This document shows positions 41,649 through 51,100 of a stretch of 53,686 nt of DNA, piece after piece. Below the pieces are notes generated by a model. The model was not told the origin of the DNA. It saw only the letters and a list, made by a program, of their open reading frames with translations, and did no database searches. Every line of letters starts with the position of its first letter. Within the stretch, counting starts at the first letter, position 1. Both the position numbers and the translations under genes were made by a program. The stretch is from the NCBI GenBank assembly GCA_902782465.1, contig CACZNH010000007.1, forward strand, positions 1 to 53,686. Direction: 5' to 3'. The stretch is from an uncultured Bacteroidales bacterium. GTDB lineage: Bacteria; Bacteroidota; Bacteroidia; Bacteroidales; Muribaculaceae.

Positions 41649-43721
41649 ATGACAATGGAGAAAGAGAAGAAATTTGCCCGCACGCTGGTGACGACGGCGC
41701 TGCCCTATGCTAACGGACCCGTCCACATCGGCCACCTGGCTGGCGTGTATGTGCCTGCCGACATCTATGTGCGCTACCTGCGTCTGCAGGGCGAAAATGT
41801 GCTGTTCGTCGGCGGTAGCGACGAGCACGGCGTGCCCGTGACCCAACGTGCCCGCAAGGAGGGTATCACCCCGCAGCAGGTCGTGGACCGCTACCATAAT
41901 ATTATCAGGGATTCGTTTGAGGACCTGGGTATCTCCTACGATATCTACAGTCGCACGACGAGCAAGATTCACCATCAGTTTGCTGCCGAGTTCTTCCGCA
42001 AACTATATGACGAGGGCAAACTCATCGAGAAGACCACCAAGCAGTTCTATGACGAACAAGACGGCAAATTCCTCACCGACCGCGATGTGGAGGGTGAATG
42101 CCCCTACTGCCACCACCCTGCCGCCAAGGGCAACCAGTGTGAGGACGGCTGCGGCCGCGACCTGGACCCGACGGAGCTCATCAATCCGCATGCCAAGGAC
42201 AGCGACCATCCCCTCGTGCTCAAGGACACGACCAACTGGTTCCTGCCCTTGAACGAGTATGAGGACTGGCTCAAGGAGTGGATTCTTGAGGGACACAAGG
42301 AGTGGCGCTCCAATGTCTATGGCCAGTGCAAGTCGTGGCTCGACAACGGGTTGCAGCCCCGTGCCATGACACGCGACCTGGATTGGGGCATCCCCGTGCC
42401 CGTTGAGGGTGCCGATGGCAAGGTGCTCTACGTGTGGTTTGACGCGCCCATCGGCTATATCAGCAACACCAAGGAGCTGTGTGACGCCCAACCCGAGCGC
42501 TGGGGCACCTGGCAACAGTGGTGGCAGCAGCAGGATACGCGCCTCGTCCACTTCATCGGCAAGGACAACATCGTGTTCCACTGCATCATCTTCCCGACGA
42601 TGATGAAGGCCCACGGCGACTACGTCATGCCCGACAACGTCCCCGCCAACGAGTTCCTGAACCTGGAGGGCGACAAGATTTCGACCAGCCGCAACTGGGC
42701 AGTCTGGCTGCACGAGTACCTCAACGACTTCCCCGGCAAGCAGGACGTGCTGCGCTATGTCCTCACCGCCAACGCCCCCGAGACCAAGGACAACGACTTC
42801 ACCTGGAAAGACTTCCAGGCACGCAACAACAACGAGCTGGTCGCCATCCTGGGCAACTTCGTGAACCGCGCACTGGTGCTCACGCACAAGTTCTGCGAGG
42901 GCATCGTGCCCCAGGCAGGTGAATTGACCGACGTGGACCGCGCCGCCATCGAGGAGTTCAAGAACGTGAAAGCCGTGCTGAGCGACCACATCGAGAACTT
43001 CCACTTCCGTGAGGCCCTGAAGGACGCCATGGACCTGGCTCGCTGCGGCAACAAGTACCTGGCCGATACCGAGCCCTGGAAACTCGCCAAGACCGATATG
43101 GCACGCGTGCAGACCATCATGAACCTGGCGTTACAGATTTCGGCTAACCTGTCTATCGCCTTCGAGCCGTTCCTGCCCTTCAGCGCAGCCAAACTGCGCA
43201 GCATGCTCTGCATGGACCGCGCTGACTGGAACCGTCTGGGCGACATCGACATCCTGCCCGCAGGCCTGCAGCTTGAGCAGCCCGTGCTGTTATTCGAGAA
43301 AATCGATGACGACGTCATCCAAGCGCAGATTGACCGCCTGGAGCGCATCAAGCAGGAGAACATCGTCAACAACTTCAAGCCCAAGCCCGTCACCACCTCA
43401 TGCACCATCGATGACTTTGCCAAGCTCGACATCCGTGTGGGCACTGTCCTGGAGTGCGAAAAAGTGAAAAAGGCCGACAAGCTGCTCAAATTCACCATCG
43501 ACGACGGTATGGCAGGCCGCACCATCATCAGCGGCATCGCCAAGTGGTATGAGCCCGAGGAACTCGTGGGCAAGCAGGTGTGCTTCATCGCCAACTTCCC
43601 GCCCCGCAAACTCAAGGGCATCGAGAGCCAGGGCATGATTCTGAGCGCCGAGGATGCCGACGGACGCCTCATCGTCATCGGCCCCACCGGCCCCGTCAAG
43701 CCCGGCTGCCAAGTATGCTAA
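41649..43721 (+). CDS. metG: Methionyl-tRNA synthetase
   Basis: 690 residues. Class I motif HIGH (26-29) after ALPYANGPV, the zinc knuckle region [24 protein letters not shown] in place of KMSKS (about 341-345), and a C-terminal tRNA-binding domain ([19 protein letters not shown] onwards). It charges initiator and elongator tRNA-Met. An upstream ATG (41641) is stopped at once, so ATG 41649 is the start. A hairpin follows at 43749-43786. Confidence 0.96.
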   Translation: MTMEKEKKFARTLVTTALPYANGPVHIGHLAGVYVPADIYVRYLRLQGENVLFVGGSDEHGVPVTQRARKEGITPQQVVDRYHNIIRDSFEDLGISYDIYSRTTSKIHHQFAAEFFRKLYDEGKLIEKTTKQFYDEQDGKFLTDRDVEGECPYCHHPAAKGNQCEDGCGRDLDPTELINPHAKDSDHPLVLKDTTNWFLPLNEYEDWLKEWILEGHKEWRSNVYGQCKSWLDNGLQPRAMTRDLDWGIPVPVEGADGKVLYVWFDAPIGYISNTKELCDAQPERWGTWQQWWQQQDTRLVHFIGKDNIVFHCIIFPTMMKAHGDYVMPDNVPANEFLNLEGDKISTSRNWAVWLHEYLNDFPGKQDVLRYVLTANAPETKDNDFTWKDFQARNNNELVAILGNFVNRALVLTHKFCEGIVPQAGELTDVDRAAIEEFKNVKAVLSDHIENFHFREALKDAMDLARCGNKYLADTEPWKLAKTDMARVQTIMNLALQISANLSIAFEPFLPFSAAKLRSMLCMDRADWNRLGDIDILPAGLQLEQPVLLFEKIDDDVIQAQIDRLERIKQENIVNNFKPKPVTTSCTIDDFAKLDIRVGTVLECEKVKKADKLLKFTIDDGMAGRTIISGIAKWYEPEELVGKQVCFIANFPPRKLKGIESQGMILSAEDADGRLIVIGPTGPVKPGCQVC

Positions 43722-43748
43722 CCACCTGACAGAACTAAACATCAATTC

Positions 43749-43789
43749 AATGACCACTGTGGAAATTAAACCCCATAGTGGTCATTTTA
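43749..43789 (+). terminator. metG terminator
   Basis: AATGACCACT (43749-43758) and AGTGGTCATT (43777-43786), followed by TTTAC. Good stem with a modest T-run. Confidence 0.75.
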
Positions 43790-43799
43790 CAATCGATTC

Positions 43800-43839
43800 T
43801 ACTGTAAAATCCAAAGTACAACTTGCATTTTTTACAGTA
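43800..43839. repeat. Inverted repeat TACTGTAAAA / TTTTACAGTA
   Basis: Ten-base perfect arms (43800-43809 and 43830-43839) 20 bases apart, soon after the metG terminator and about 90 bases before the -7 box of the next gene. The role is unknown. Confidence 0.6.
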
Positions 43840-43925
43840 AAATCACAAGTAAAAATCAATAATATTGCTTGTTAGGATTAACATAGTTTAATATCCGATA
43901 GATGCTATTATAATGAATAATACCA

Positions 43926-43933
43926 TATCTTTG
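43926..43933 (+). promoter_or_regulatory. Promoter -7 box of the secreted hypothetical
   Basis: TATCTTTG at 43926-43933, 42 bases before the ATG at 43976. Confidence 0.5.
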
Positions 43934-43975
43934 TCATAAGAAATTCTTTTAATTCGAATATAAACTGAATTGAGC

Positions 43976-44620
43976 ATGAAAAAAGTTTTTTTTATGGCGC
44001 TAGCCTTTGTTGCTGCTGTTGGCATGAATGCCCAAGTCATTGACCCCGCTGCCATCAGTATCGAAGAACCAGAATTTGAACAAGAGGCTATTTTGGTAAT
44101 CAATGAGACTGAAGGCATTCCTCTTGAGATAGAACACTCTAAACTGCGTGCTACCGCCAATGTGGGTATGGCCCTTCTCGGCGTGCCTAAAGGCAGTGAG
44201 TACTACCAACTCGAAGGCCCCGAATCGCCCGTTACACTTGACGCTTCGGCTTATAACCATGATCTGCATATCATCATTTCCTGGTCAGATAACAAGCGCA
44301 GCCCTAAGCGTCTTTTCCAAATCATCCCACTTGAAATCCAAAAGAAAAGACGTATCTATAATGTCGCCAAACTGACAGCCTTTAAGGGCACTGTCGCTGC
44401 CGACCAAGGCTATGTGAATTTCAATGCCGAGAAATATGGCGACCATTCCTATTTAATCACGATTCCTGCCGAAGAGTTGAAGAAACTTCGTGATGACAAT
44501 GAGGGCGAAATGAAAAAATTCGGAAAACAATTTGTCATTCGCCTGTTGAACGCGTCTACCGACAAACTCTCAGATAATGAGGATTTCCTGACTTTCGGTA
44601 TCGCAAAGACAGGAAAATAA
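43976..44620 (+). CDS. Secreted hypothetical protein
   Basis: 214 residues from the ATG at 43976, with a signal peptide ending MNAQ (about residue 20). The mature protein is beta-rich: AILVINETEGIPLEIEHSKL, YNHDLHIIISWSDNKRSPKR, KRRIYNVAKLTAFKGTV. No family is recognised. Codon use and base composition are more AT-rich than most neighbours, which may mean later acquisition. The foldback element 44665-44790 lies just beyond its stop. Confidence 0.6.
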   Translation: MKKVFFMALAFVAAVGMNAQVIDPAAISIEEPEFEQEAILVINETEGIPLEIEHSKLRATANVGMALLGVPKGSEYYQLEGPESPVTLDASAYNHDLHIIISWSDNKRSPKRLFQIIPLEIQKKRRIYNVAKLTAFKGTVAADQGYVNFNAEKYGDHSYLITIPAEELKKLRDDNEGEMKKFGKQFVIRLLNASTDKLSDNEDFLTFGIAKTGK

Positions 44621-44664
44621 TACCATACTGAATTTAGTCATTTACTTGATACCATAAAGACGCT

Positions 44665-44790
44665 GTGTCATAATTGCTACATGGTAATATAACCGTGCTT
44701 TCGTACGGGAAATTAAACAAATTTTATAATTAATTTGCTTAATTTCCCGCCCGCAGGGCGGTTATAATCCTTGCAATTGAATTATGACAC
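44665..44790. repeat. 126-bp nested foldback element
   Basis: Three nested pairs: GTGTCATAAT (44665-44674) with ATTATGACAC (44781-44790); TATAACCG (about 44688-44695) with CGGTTATA (44759-44766); GGGAAATTAAACAAATT (44707-44723) with AATTTGCTTAATTTCCC (44732-44748), which match at 16 of 17. It sits between two converging genes, where it can act as a terminator, but the outer arms make it resemble a small mobile element. No target duplication was recognised. Confidence 0.7.
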
Positions 44791-44821
44791 GGCCGCTTCA
44801 ACAGTTCAACTATTAGTTGCT

Positions 44822-45769
44822 TTAGAACGGTTTCTCGTCGGTGCCGGTGAAGGACTGGAACAGCGAGTTGGCGAGGCTTGATGCGCCGATGCGGAAGTAC
44901 TCGTTGGTCAGCCACTTCTCGCCCAGGACTTCCTTGACGATGGTGTAGTACTTCACGGCGTCCTCGGTACTGCGGATGCCGCCCGAGGCCTTGAAGCCCA
45001 CCATGCGGCCGTGTTTCTCGTAATACTCCTTGATGCACTGGCACATCACGTAGGCAGCTTCCAGCGATGCGCCGGGATACATCTTGCCTGTCGAGGTCTT
45101 GATGAAGTCGCAGCCCGAATACATTGACAGGATGCTGGCACGACGGATGGCGTCGGCGGTCTTCAACAATCCGGTTTCCAGAATGACCTTCAGGTGACGC
45201 TCACCCAGGACGTGCTTGATTTCGGCGATTTCATCGCACAATTCCTCGTAGGCCTCGTCCTTGAAGTAACCCACGTTCAACACGATATCCACCTCGTCGG
45301 CGCCATCGGCAAGGGCGAGAGCGGTCTCGGCAATCTTGGTCTCGATGTGGGCCTGGCTAGAGGGGAAGCAGGCGCTGCACACGGCCACGTTGACATCACT
45401 CACCTCGAGGGTGCCGCGCACCACTGCAGCAAAGTTGCTGTAAACGCAGATGGCAGCCACGTTCTTGTACTGGGGATAGTTATTGTCAAAATCGTTGACC
45501 TTCTGCACAAACTTGGCCACACTGCGCTCGCTGTCCTCGGTAGCGAGGGTCGTCAAATCGACGCAGTTGAGCAGAAACTGCTGCACCTCGGGGGTATTGT
45601 TCTCGGCAGCATGCTTCTCGATAATCTCCTGCACAGCGGCAGCTACAGCAGCATCATCGGTGGTGACAGTGCTCTGGTTGATGGCGGTCATGTACTTGTC
45701 CATGGGCTTGTGGTCATGCTCGTGATGTTCGCAGCCACAGCCGCAGTGTTCGTGTTCGTGATTGCTCAT
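44822..45769 (-). CDS. deoC: Deoxyribose-phosphate aldolase with a His/Cys-rich extension
   Basis: 315 residues. The aldolase barrel is clear: NCVDLTTLATED, the Schiff-base lysine in DFIKTSTGKMYPGA, and VGFKASGGIRSTEDAVKY. It splits deoxyribose-5-phosphate. The first 22 residues (HEHEHCGCGCEHHEHDHK and flanks) hold seven His and three Cys and are not part of the enzyme fold. Residue 23 is a methionine (45703) where an ordinary DeoC would begin. It is co-directional with the MazG-like gene, 20 bases downstream of it. The foldback element lies 31 bases past its stop. Confidence 0.93.
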   Translation of the reverse strand: MSNHEHEHCGCGCEHHEHDHKPMDKYMTAINQSTVTTDDAAVAAAVQEIIEKHAAENNTPEVQQFLLNCVDLTTLATEDSERSVAKFVQKVNDFDNNYPQYKNVAAICVYSNFAAVVRGTLEVSDVNVAVCSACFPSSQAHIETKIAETALALADGADEVDIVLNVGYFKDEAYEELCDEIAEIKHVLGERHLKVILETGLLKTADAIRRASILSMYSGCDFIKTSTGKMYPGASLEAAYVMCQCIKEYYEKHGRMVGFKASGGIRSTEDAVKYYTIVKEVLGEKWLTNEYFRIGASSLANSLFQSFTGTDEKPF

Positions 45770-45789
45770 AATTGTTGATTGTTTATTGG

Positions 45790-46116
45790 TTAATGTTTTA
45801 GTTTGTCGTTATCCAGGTGACGATGACTGTCTCGAGAGGTCTTCTTGGCGAAGTTGCGTTCCAGGGCGGCATCCAGGTCAATGCCCGTCTGGTTGGCAAG
45901 GCACATTACCACCCACAGCACGTCGGCCAACTCATCGGCAAGGTCCAGGTCATCACCCGGTTTGCTCGACTGGTCACCATAGCGACGCGCAATAACACGC
46001 GCCACCTCTCCCACTTCCTCGGTGAGCACCGCCATATTGGTCAACTCACTGAAGTAACGCACGCCATACTGCTTAATCCACGCGTCAACACGCGCTTGAG
46101 CCTCTTGTATCGTCAT
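45790..46116 (-). CDS. MazG-like nucleotide pyrophosphohydrolase
   Basis: 108 residues. All-alpha NTP-PPase with the metal-binding EEVGEVAR and DELADVLWVVM motifs. Such small MazG proteins hydrolyse non-canonical NTPs to NMP and pyrophosphate. It lies just ahead of deoC with a 20-base gap, so the two form an operon that suits nucleotide clean-up and salvage. A minus-strand TAAATTTG at 46125-46132 sits directly before its ATG, an oddly close promoter box. Confidence 0.85.
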   Translation of the reverse strand: MTIQEAQARVDAWIKQYGVRYFSELTNMAVLTEEVGEVARVIARRYGDQSSKPGDDLDLADELADVLWVVMCLANQTGIDLDAALERNFAKKTSRDSHRHLDNDKLKH

Positions 46117-46124
46117 AGTGATGG

Positions 46125-46132
46125 CAAATTTA
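46125..46132 (-). promoter_or_regulatory. Possible -7 box of the MazG-like/deoC operon
   Basis: TAAATTTG at 46125-46132, 8 bases before the ATG at 46116. If used, the message is almost leaderless. Confidence 0.4.
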
Positions 46133-46221
46133 CAATTTTTTTTTATAATATTTGGCTATGTCAAAAAATATGTCTAAAATTGCTCCCCTAAAACAGTAAA
46201 ATTCAAAACCCTCTCAACACG

Positions 46222-46596
46222 ATGACAAAAGACAAGTACAATCCCAAAGCTATTGCTAAGACGATTGACATCGAGGAACTTTACGACCTCGACGTGACCA
46301 TCGCCAAGTTCATTCTGCCCCGCCTGATGGTGTTCAAGAAGCACTGTGAGCGCACTCCACGCATCAACATGACCCAAGAAGAATGGAACGAAATCCTTGA
46401 CAAGATGATTTATGCCTTTGAGCGCATCGCCTGCCAGACCGAGGAGGACACTCCCGAGTACAAGGCCTACATCAAGGCCATCTGGAACAACGAGGAGGAC
46501 CTTGCCGACCTCAAGCGTGCCGCCAAGGCCTCGCTCAAGCCCATCAGCGAGGGCCTCTCGCTCTACCACAAGTACTACCGCAACCTGTGGTGGTAA
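46222..46596 (+). CDS. Hypothetical small helical protein
   Basis: 124 residues, predicted mostly helical, no signal peptide and no membrane segment. Charged helices such as MTQEEWNEILDKMIYAFERI and the aromatic C-terminus YHKYYRNLWW stand out. I recall no named family. It is followed after 58 bases by an outer membrane protein gene on the same strand. The reading frame is well supported by codon use. Confidence 0.65.
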   Translation: MTKDKYNPKAIAKTIDIEELYDLDVTIAKFILPRLMVFKKHCERTPRINMTQEEWNEILDKMIYAFERIACQTEEDTPEYKAYIKAIWNNEEDLADLKRAAKASLKPISEGLSLYHKYYRNLWW

Positions 46597-46654
46597 AGCC
46601 TATAGACAATTTCGTGGCATTGTGTCCGTTATTAATAGAAAAAAGAAAATGACA

Positions 46655-47386
46655 ATGAAACGGACAATACTTATTCTTTTGATGGTTATCTCGTTGACTC
46701 CTGCCGCCTTGCGCGCTCAGGAGCAGTTCGCATGGAACGACAGCTGGGGCATGGGCTTCCAGGTAGGCGTTGGCGGCCTGTTACCGATGGGGTCGCTCAG
46801 CGATGACATCAAGGGGTGCGCCTTGTTCACCGGCGGCATCAATGCCGAGTATAACCGCATGAGAATCAAAGCAGATGTTGCTTATGGGCAGCCCTCGTTC
46901 AAGAACAGTAACCCATATGCTGTCATCGATGAACTGGGCCGCGACCTGCAGCTCAATGCCTCCGACAACCCTACCCTGCTGGGCTTGGGTCTGCAGGTGG
47001 GTTACACCGTCTGGCGACAGGGCAAGGTCTCGGTAACCCCTATGGTGGGTATGAGCTGGAACCGTCTGTCCTGGGACATCAACCACATCAAGCATGAGGC
47101 TGACGATGAAGGCGAGATACGTCCCATGATTGATGACGTGAGCAGCACCCACGAGAGCAGCCTGGGATGGATGGCAAGCGTGGACATCGACATCAGGCTG
47201 CACGGCAAACTGGTGGATTTCCCCTTCGGTGAAGACCGTCAAGGCCACTACTCCTCGTCGCTGCGCATCTCGCCCTTTGTCACATATGCCAAGTACAGCA
47301 ACTTCAGCCCCTCGGTCAAGGGCTGCTGTGTGGGACTCACGGTATCCTATGCCGGGCTCCTCCACGCCCTCTCCCCCAATCTATAA
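46655..47386 (+). CDS. Secreted outer membrane beta-barrel protein
   Basis: 243 residues from the ATG at 46655 (ATG 46649 is two residues longer). A signal peptide ends LRAQEQ. The rest has barrel strands: WGMGFQVGVGGLLPMGSLSD, GLGLQVGYTVWRQGKVSVTPMVG, LRISPFVTYAKYSNF, and a C-terminus LTVSYAGLLHALSPNL. Porin-like or OMP_b-brl family; substrate unknown. The open frame reaching back to 46412 overlaps the previous gene and is not used. Confidence 0.72.
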   Translation: MKRTILILLMVISLTPAALRAQEQFAWNDSWGMGFQVGVGGLLPMGSLSDDIKGCALFTGGINAEYNRMRIKADVAYGQPSFKNSNPYAVIDELGRDLQLNASDNPTLLGLGLQVGYTVWRQGKVSVTPMVGMSWNRLSWDINHIKHEADDEGEIRPMIDDVSSTHESSLGWMASVDIDIRLHGKLVDFPFGEDRQGHYSSSLRISPFVTYAKYSNFSPSVKGCCVGLTVSYAGLLHALSPNL

Positions 47387-47448
47387 GACTATTTAACAAA
47401 GATTTCTTGCTAGGATTCATTTCTTTATTCTATCTTCGCCGCCACAAA

Positions 47449-48105
47449 ATGAAGCGGTTACTTCTCATATTGGCTATTGCCGTGACCATGACGGCATTAA
47501 CGGGCACTAAGGCGCACGCAGCCCCTGCTGTGGATAATGCCATCGACAACATCGAACTGCCATCGGTGCTGCAAAAGACCTTTGCCGGCTACTACCACTT
47601 CATCGAGCCCTCGACAGGCGACACACTGGCGATGATTGTCTTCAATCCCATCACCATCTATCCGCGTGAACGTTTCCGCAACAAGAAAGAGGAAAAACAG
47701 TACTGGAAGACCGTGCGTGACATCAAGAAGACCTTGCCCTACGCCAAACTCATCAGCTCGACACTGCTTGAGACCTATGAGTACATCGACACCTACCAGA
47801 CCCAAAAGCAGAAACAGGCCTACCTCAAGAAGTTTGAGAAGGAGCTTTTTAACCAATACAAGCCCCAGATGAAGAAGCTCACCAAGAACCAAGGCAAGAT
47901 GCTCATCAAACTCATCAACCGCGAGACCAACCAGAGCAGCTACAGCATTGTGAAGGCCTTCTTGGGCACCTTCCGCGCCGGATTCTGGCAGACCTTCAGC
48001 AAATTCTTCGGGGCAAGCCTCAAGCAGGGCTACCATCCCGCCAAGAACAAGCAGGACGCCATGATTGAGCGCATCTGCATCCAAATCGAACAAGGTACCC
48101 TGTAG
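47449..48105 (+). CDS. DUF4294-like secreted protein
   Basis: 218 residues from the ATG at 47449. A signal peptide ends KAHA. The motif PRERFRNKKEEKQYWKTVRD, AKLISSTLLETYEYIDTYQT, then a lysine-rich helical part (QYKPQMKKLTKNQGKMLIKLI) and GTFRAGFWQTFSKFFGASL fit DUF4294, a Bacteroidetes family of unknown role. A TATCTTCG box (47431-47438) lies close ahead, with a poor fit to the -7 consensus. A hairpin follows (48126-48152). Confidence 0.75.
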   Translation: MKRLLLILAIAVTMTALTGTKAHAAPAVDNAIDNIELPSVLQKTFAGYYHFIEPSTGDTLAMIVFNPITIYPRERFRNKKEEKQYWKTVRDIKKTLPYAKLISSTLLETYEYIDTYQTQKQKQAYLKKFEKELFNQYKPQMKKLTKNQGKMLIKLINRETNQSSYSIVKAFLGTFRAGFWQTFSKFFGASLKQGYHPAKNKQDAMIERICIQIEQGTL

Positions 48106-48125
48106 TTACACCGACATTAACAATT

Positions 48126-48152
48126 AAAGGCGAGCCCTGATGGCCCGCCTTT
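48126..48152. terminator. Shared terminator after the DUF4294 gene and the T9SS gene
   Basis: AAAGGCGAGCC (48126-48136) pairs with GGCCCGCCTTT (48142-48152) with one mismatch. T-rich on both sides. Confidence 0.75.
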
Positions 48153-48173
48153 AATCATTTTGTCAATGGAATT

Positions 48174-51100
48174 TTACTTGACCATGACCTTCATGGCCTG
48201 CTTGCCAACGGTCACGATGTAGATACCAGGCTCCATCGTCAACGTGCGGTTGCCACCGGCAACGAAGGCGCTAACCTGACGGCCGTCAACGGTGTAAACG
48301 CGCACTTGCTGACCATCAAAGCCCTCAACGCTGAGGCCTCCCTTGACAGCAGCGATGCGGTTGACGGCACTGAGCTCATCCACGCCGCTGGGCTTGTCCT
48401 CGGCAGTGATGCGAACGTTATCCAGCCAGATGCGCTCGCTCATCACGCTCATGGCGCCACGGAAGGCAAACTTCACAAAGTTGGCCAACTCGGTGCCCAT
48501 CAACGGAATTTCGAACAGCTGCCAGCCGGGTTCACCCTCGGTGACATTGATTGTAATCAGCTCCTCATACGGGTCGTCGTTCAGACTCTGCGACACGGTC
48601 AACGTGGGCAGGACGGCCTGGTTCGAGGTCGTGCCCATGTAAACATAGAACGACAGCGTGTACTGCTTGTCAGCCTCAATCTTCACCTTGGGCGAAACGA
48701 GGTCGGCCCAGTGATACTGGCTGTAGTAATTGCCGTTGTAGCACAGAGCGTAGCCGTTGTCACCATCCTGGCCAGTCTGCTCATTGTCATCGGTCAGGAT
48801 GTTCCAAACGGTGCCATAGTTGGCTACATCACCCTCGGTCATCCAACCTGTGGTGGAGAGAATTCCATTCTCAAACGATTCGATGAAGGGAACGGGTTTG
48901 AGCTTACCCAGGATGATGTCATCCAGCACTGCCTGTCCGATGCCTGCCGAGGTTGACGGAATCACTGCATAGTAGTGCATCTCCATCTCGTCGGTGGGCT
49001 CACGGTCAACGGTGAAGGTGGTCTCGGTGGTAGTACCCAGGATAACCATCTGTTCCTCGGGGGTAGCGCCATTGGGGAAGTACTCGACAATGGTGTAGAT
49101 GAGCGAACCGTCAACCACACCGCCATTAGCACCGACTGCCGAAGCAGCATCCCATGTCAGGACGGCCTTCTGGTTGTCCTCGTTACCGCGAATCCAGAAG
49201 TTCTCGACTGCAACGGGAATGTCAACACCGGCAAATACGTTTGCCGTGCTGGCCTTGCCGCGGCCATAGCTGTTCTCGGCAACGATGATGTAGGAGTTGT
49301 TGCCACGCATGGGCTGCTCGTCAACCCACTCCAGGCTCTCGCCCGGCTCTACGTCGTTGAACGTCATCAAGGGGATAGCCGAGCCTTCACGGTAGATGTA
49401 CACTGTCAGCGGTCCCTCAAGCGGACGCTGGGCGTAGTCAACCGAGGGAGCATTGAAGGCGAAGTTCACCTTCAACAGACCCGTCATGTCGTGCTCGACA
49501 ACAAGGTTCTCGACGCTGTAGGGGGCGAATGCCGAACCTACTACCGTGATGCTGATGTCGTCGATGCTGGGGCTGATGTAGCTGCTCATCTTGTCGGCAA
49601 CAATCAGGATTGAGGGATAGTACTTGCCCGTTTCGGTGGCAATCACCTCGTTCTCAATCCAGTGCTTCTCACCATAGTTGGTGAAGGGCAACTGGTCGGG
49701 ATAGATGGTCTGGGCCGTGGAGTCGGGAGCCATACCGATGCCGGCATAACCCGGGCAGGTCTGGTTGTAGTTGCTGTAGGTCCAGTTGAAGGCGTAGGTG
49801 TAAACCATGTCCTTCTCCAGCTTGATAGCAGGCATGTAGAGCCAAATCTTCTCTACAGGATGCTGAACGAAGTAGCCGTAGCCGCCAAGGGCCAGGTTCT
49901 GGTTGTAGCTGTACCAAATCCAGCGGTACTCGTTGGTGGTGTAGATCGACGAGTCGTTGACGGTATAGAAGAAGCGTGCATCCTCCTCGGTGTCAAACGC
50001 GTTGGTATAGGGTGCGGTATATACGCCAATAAAGGCATCGGCACTCACGCGCTTGCCCTCGCCGGCTTCGTTGCTGATGCCCACGGTATAGGTGTGAACA
50101 CCCACGCCCTCGACCGTGTTGTCGGTCCACTGGGCATTGGCACCAACCTCTACGGGGAACTGGGCCACAGCCTCCTCGCCGCCGTCACGGTAGATGTTGG
50201 CGGTCAGCGGAGCTGCCAGCTCATTGCCGTCAAGGGTAGTGGTGGGAACAGTGAAGGTCACGTCGGCAAGCATCTCGCCGGTCTCCTCGGGAATGATGGT
50301 GAGGTCGGTTACCTCGGCAGGAGCCTCGTTCTTACCCAGCTTGTTCACAGCCATCGAGTAAACAAACATACCCGAAGCATTGTCCTCACGCTTGGTATAG
50401 GCATGAACGGCAAAGTAGTAGGTGCCTGACTCCTCGAGCTGGAAGTCAACCTCCCAATCAGCAAGGGTGCCGCCCACATCGTATGCATCATTGAAGTCCA
50501 GTACCTGGAAGGTCGATACATCATTCGGGTCGGTACCCACCATCAGGCTCACGCGCTCCTTGTAGTTGGCAAAGGTGTTGCGCATGTTCACGATGAGGGC
50601 ATAGGAGATACCCTGTTCAATATAGATACCCGGAGAAATCAGGTAGTCGTCGGCGCCATCCTGGTCGTCACCCATGTTGTAGGGACCGGTATTCACGCCC
50701 CAGCACTTGTTGTAGTCGTTGAAGGTCCAGGTATAAACCGTACCCCAGTTGCTGGCATCGTTGTTGGCATTGACAATGGTCCACAGCTCACGGGTGCCCA
50801 TATCGCTGAAGTCATCGAAGTAGGGTGCCTCAAATGCATCACCCGTCAGCACACTGTTGGACACGGCCTCGTCACCGCGCTTGCCGTCGCCGTTGAACGG
50901 GGTGATGATGTAGTAGTAGCGCTCCATCTTGCTGGGCAAGGTCTCGCTGAACTCGCACTCACTCAAGCCCTGGGCAACCACAACGCTGCCAGGCATGCGC
51001 ACGACGTTATAGGTCACGTTGTCAAGATAGCCGTTGTTCACGCCGCCTGCGGGAGCATCCCACGTCAGGTGGCTCACGCCATTCTCAACAGTAAAGACGG

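Noticed and set aside
44665-44790. An intact insertion sequence
   Set aside because: No transposase frame is inside or next to the element and no target duplication was recognised.
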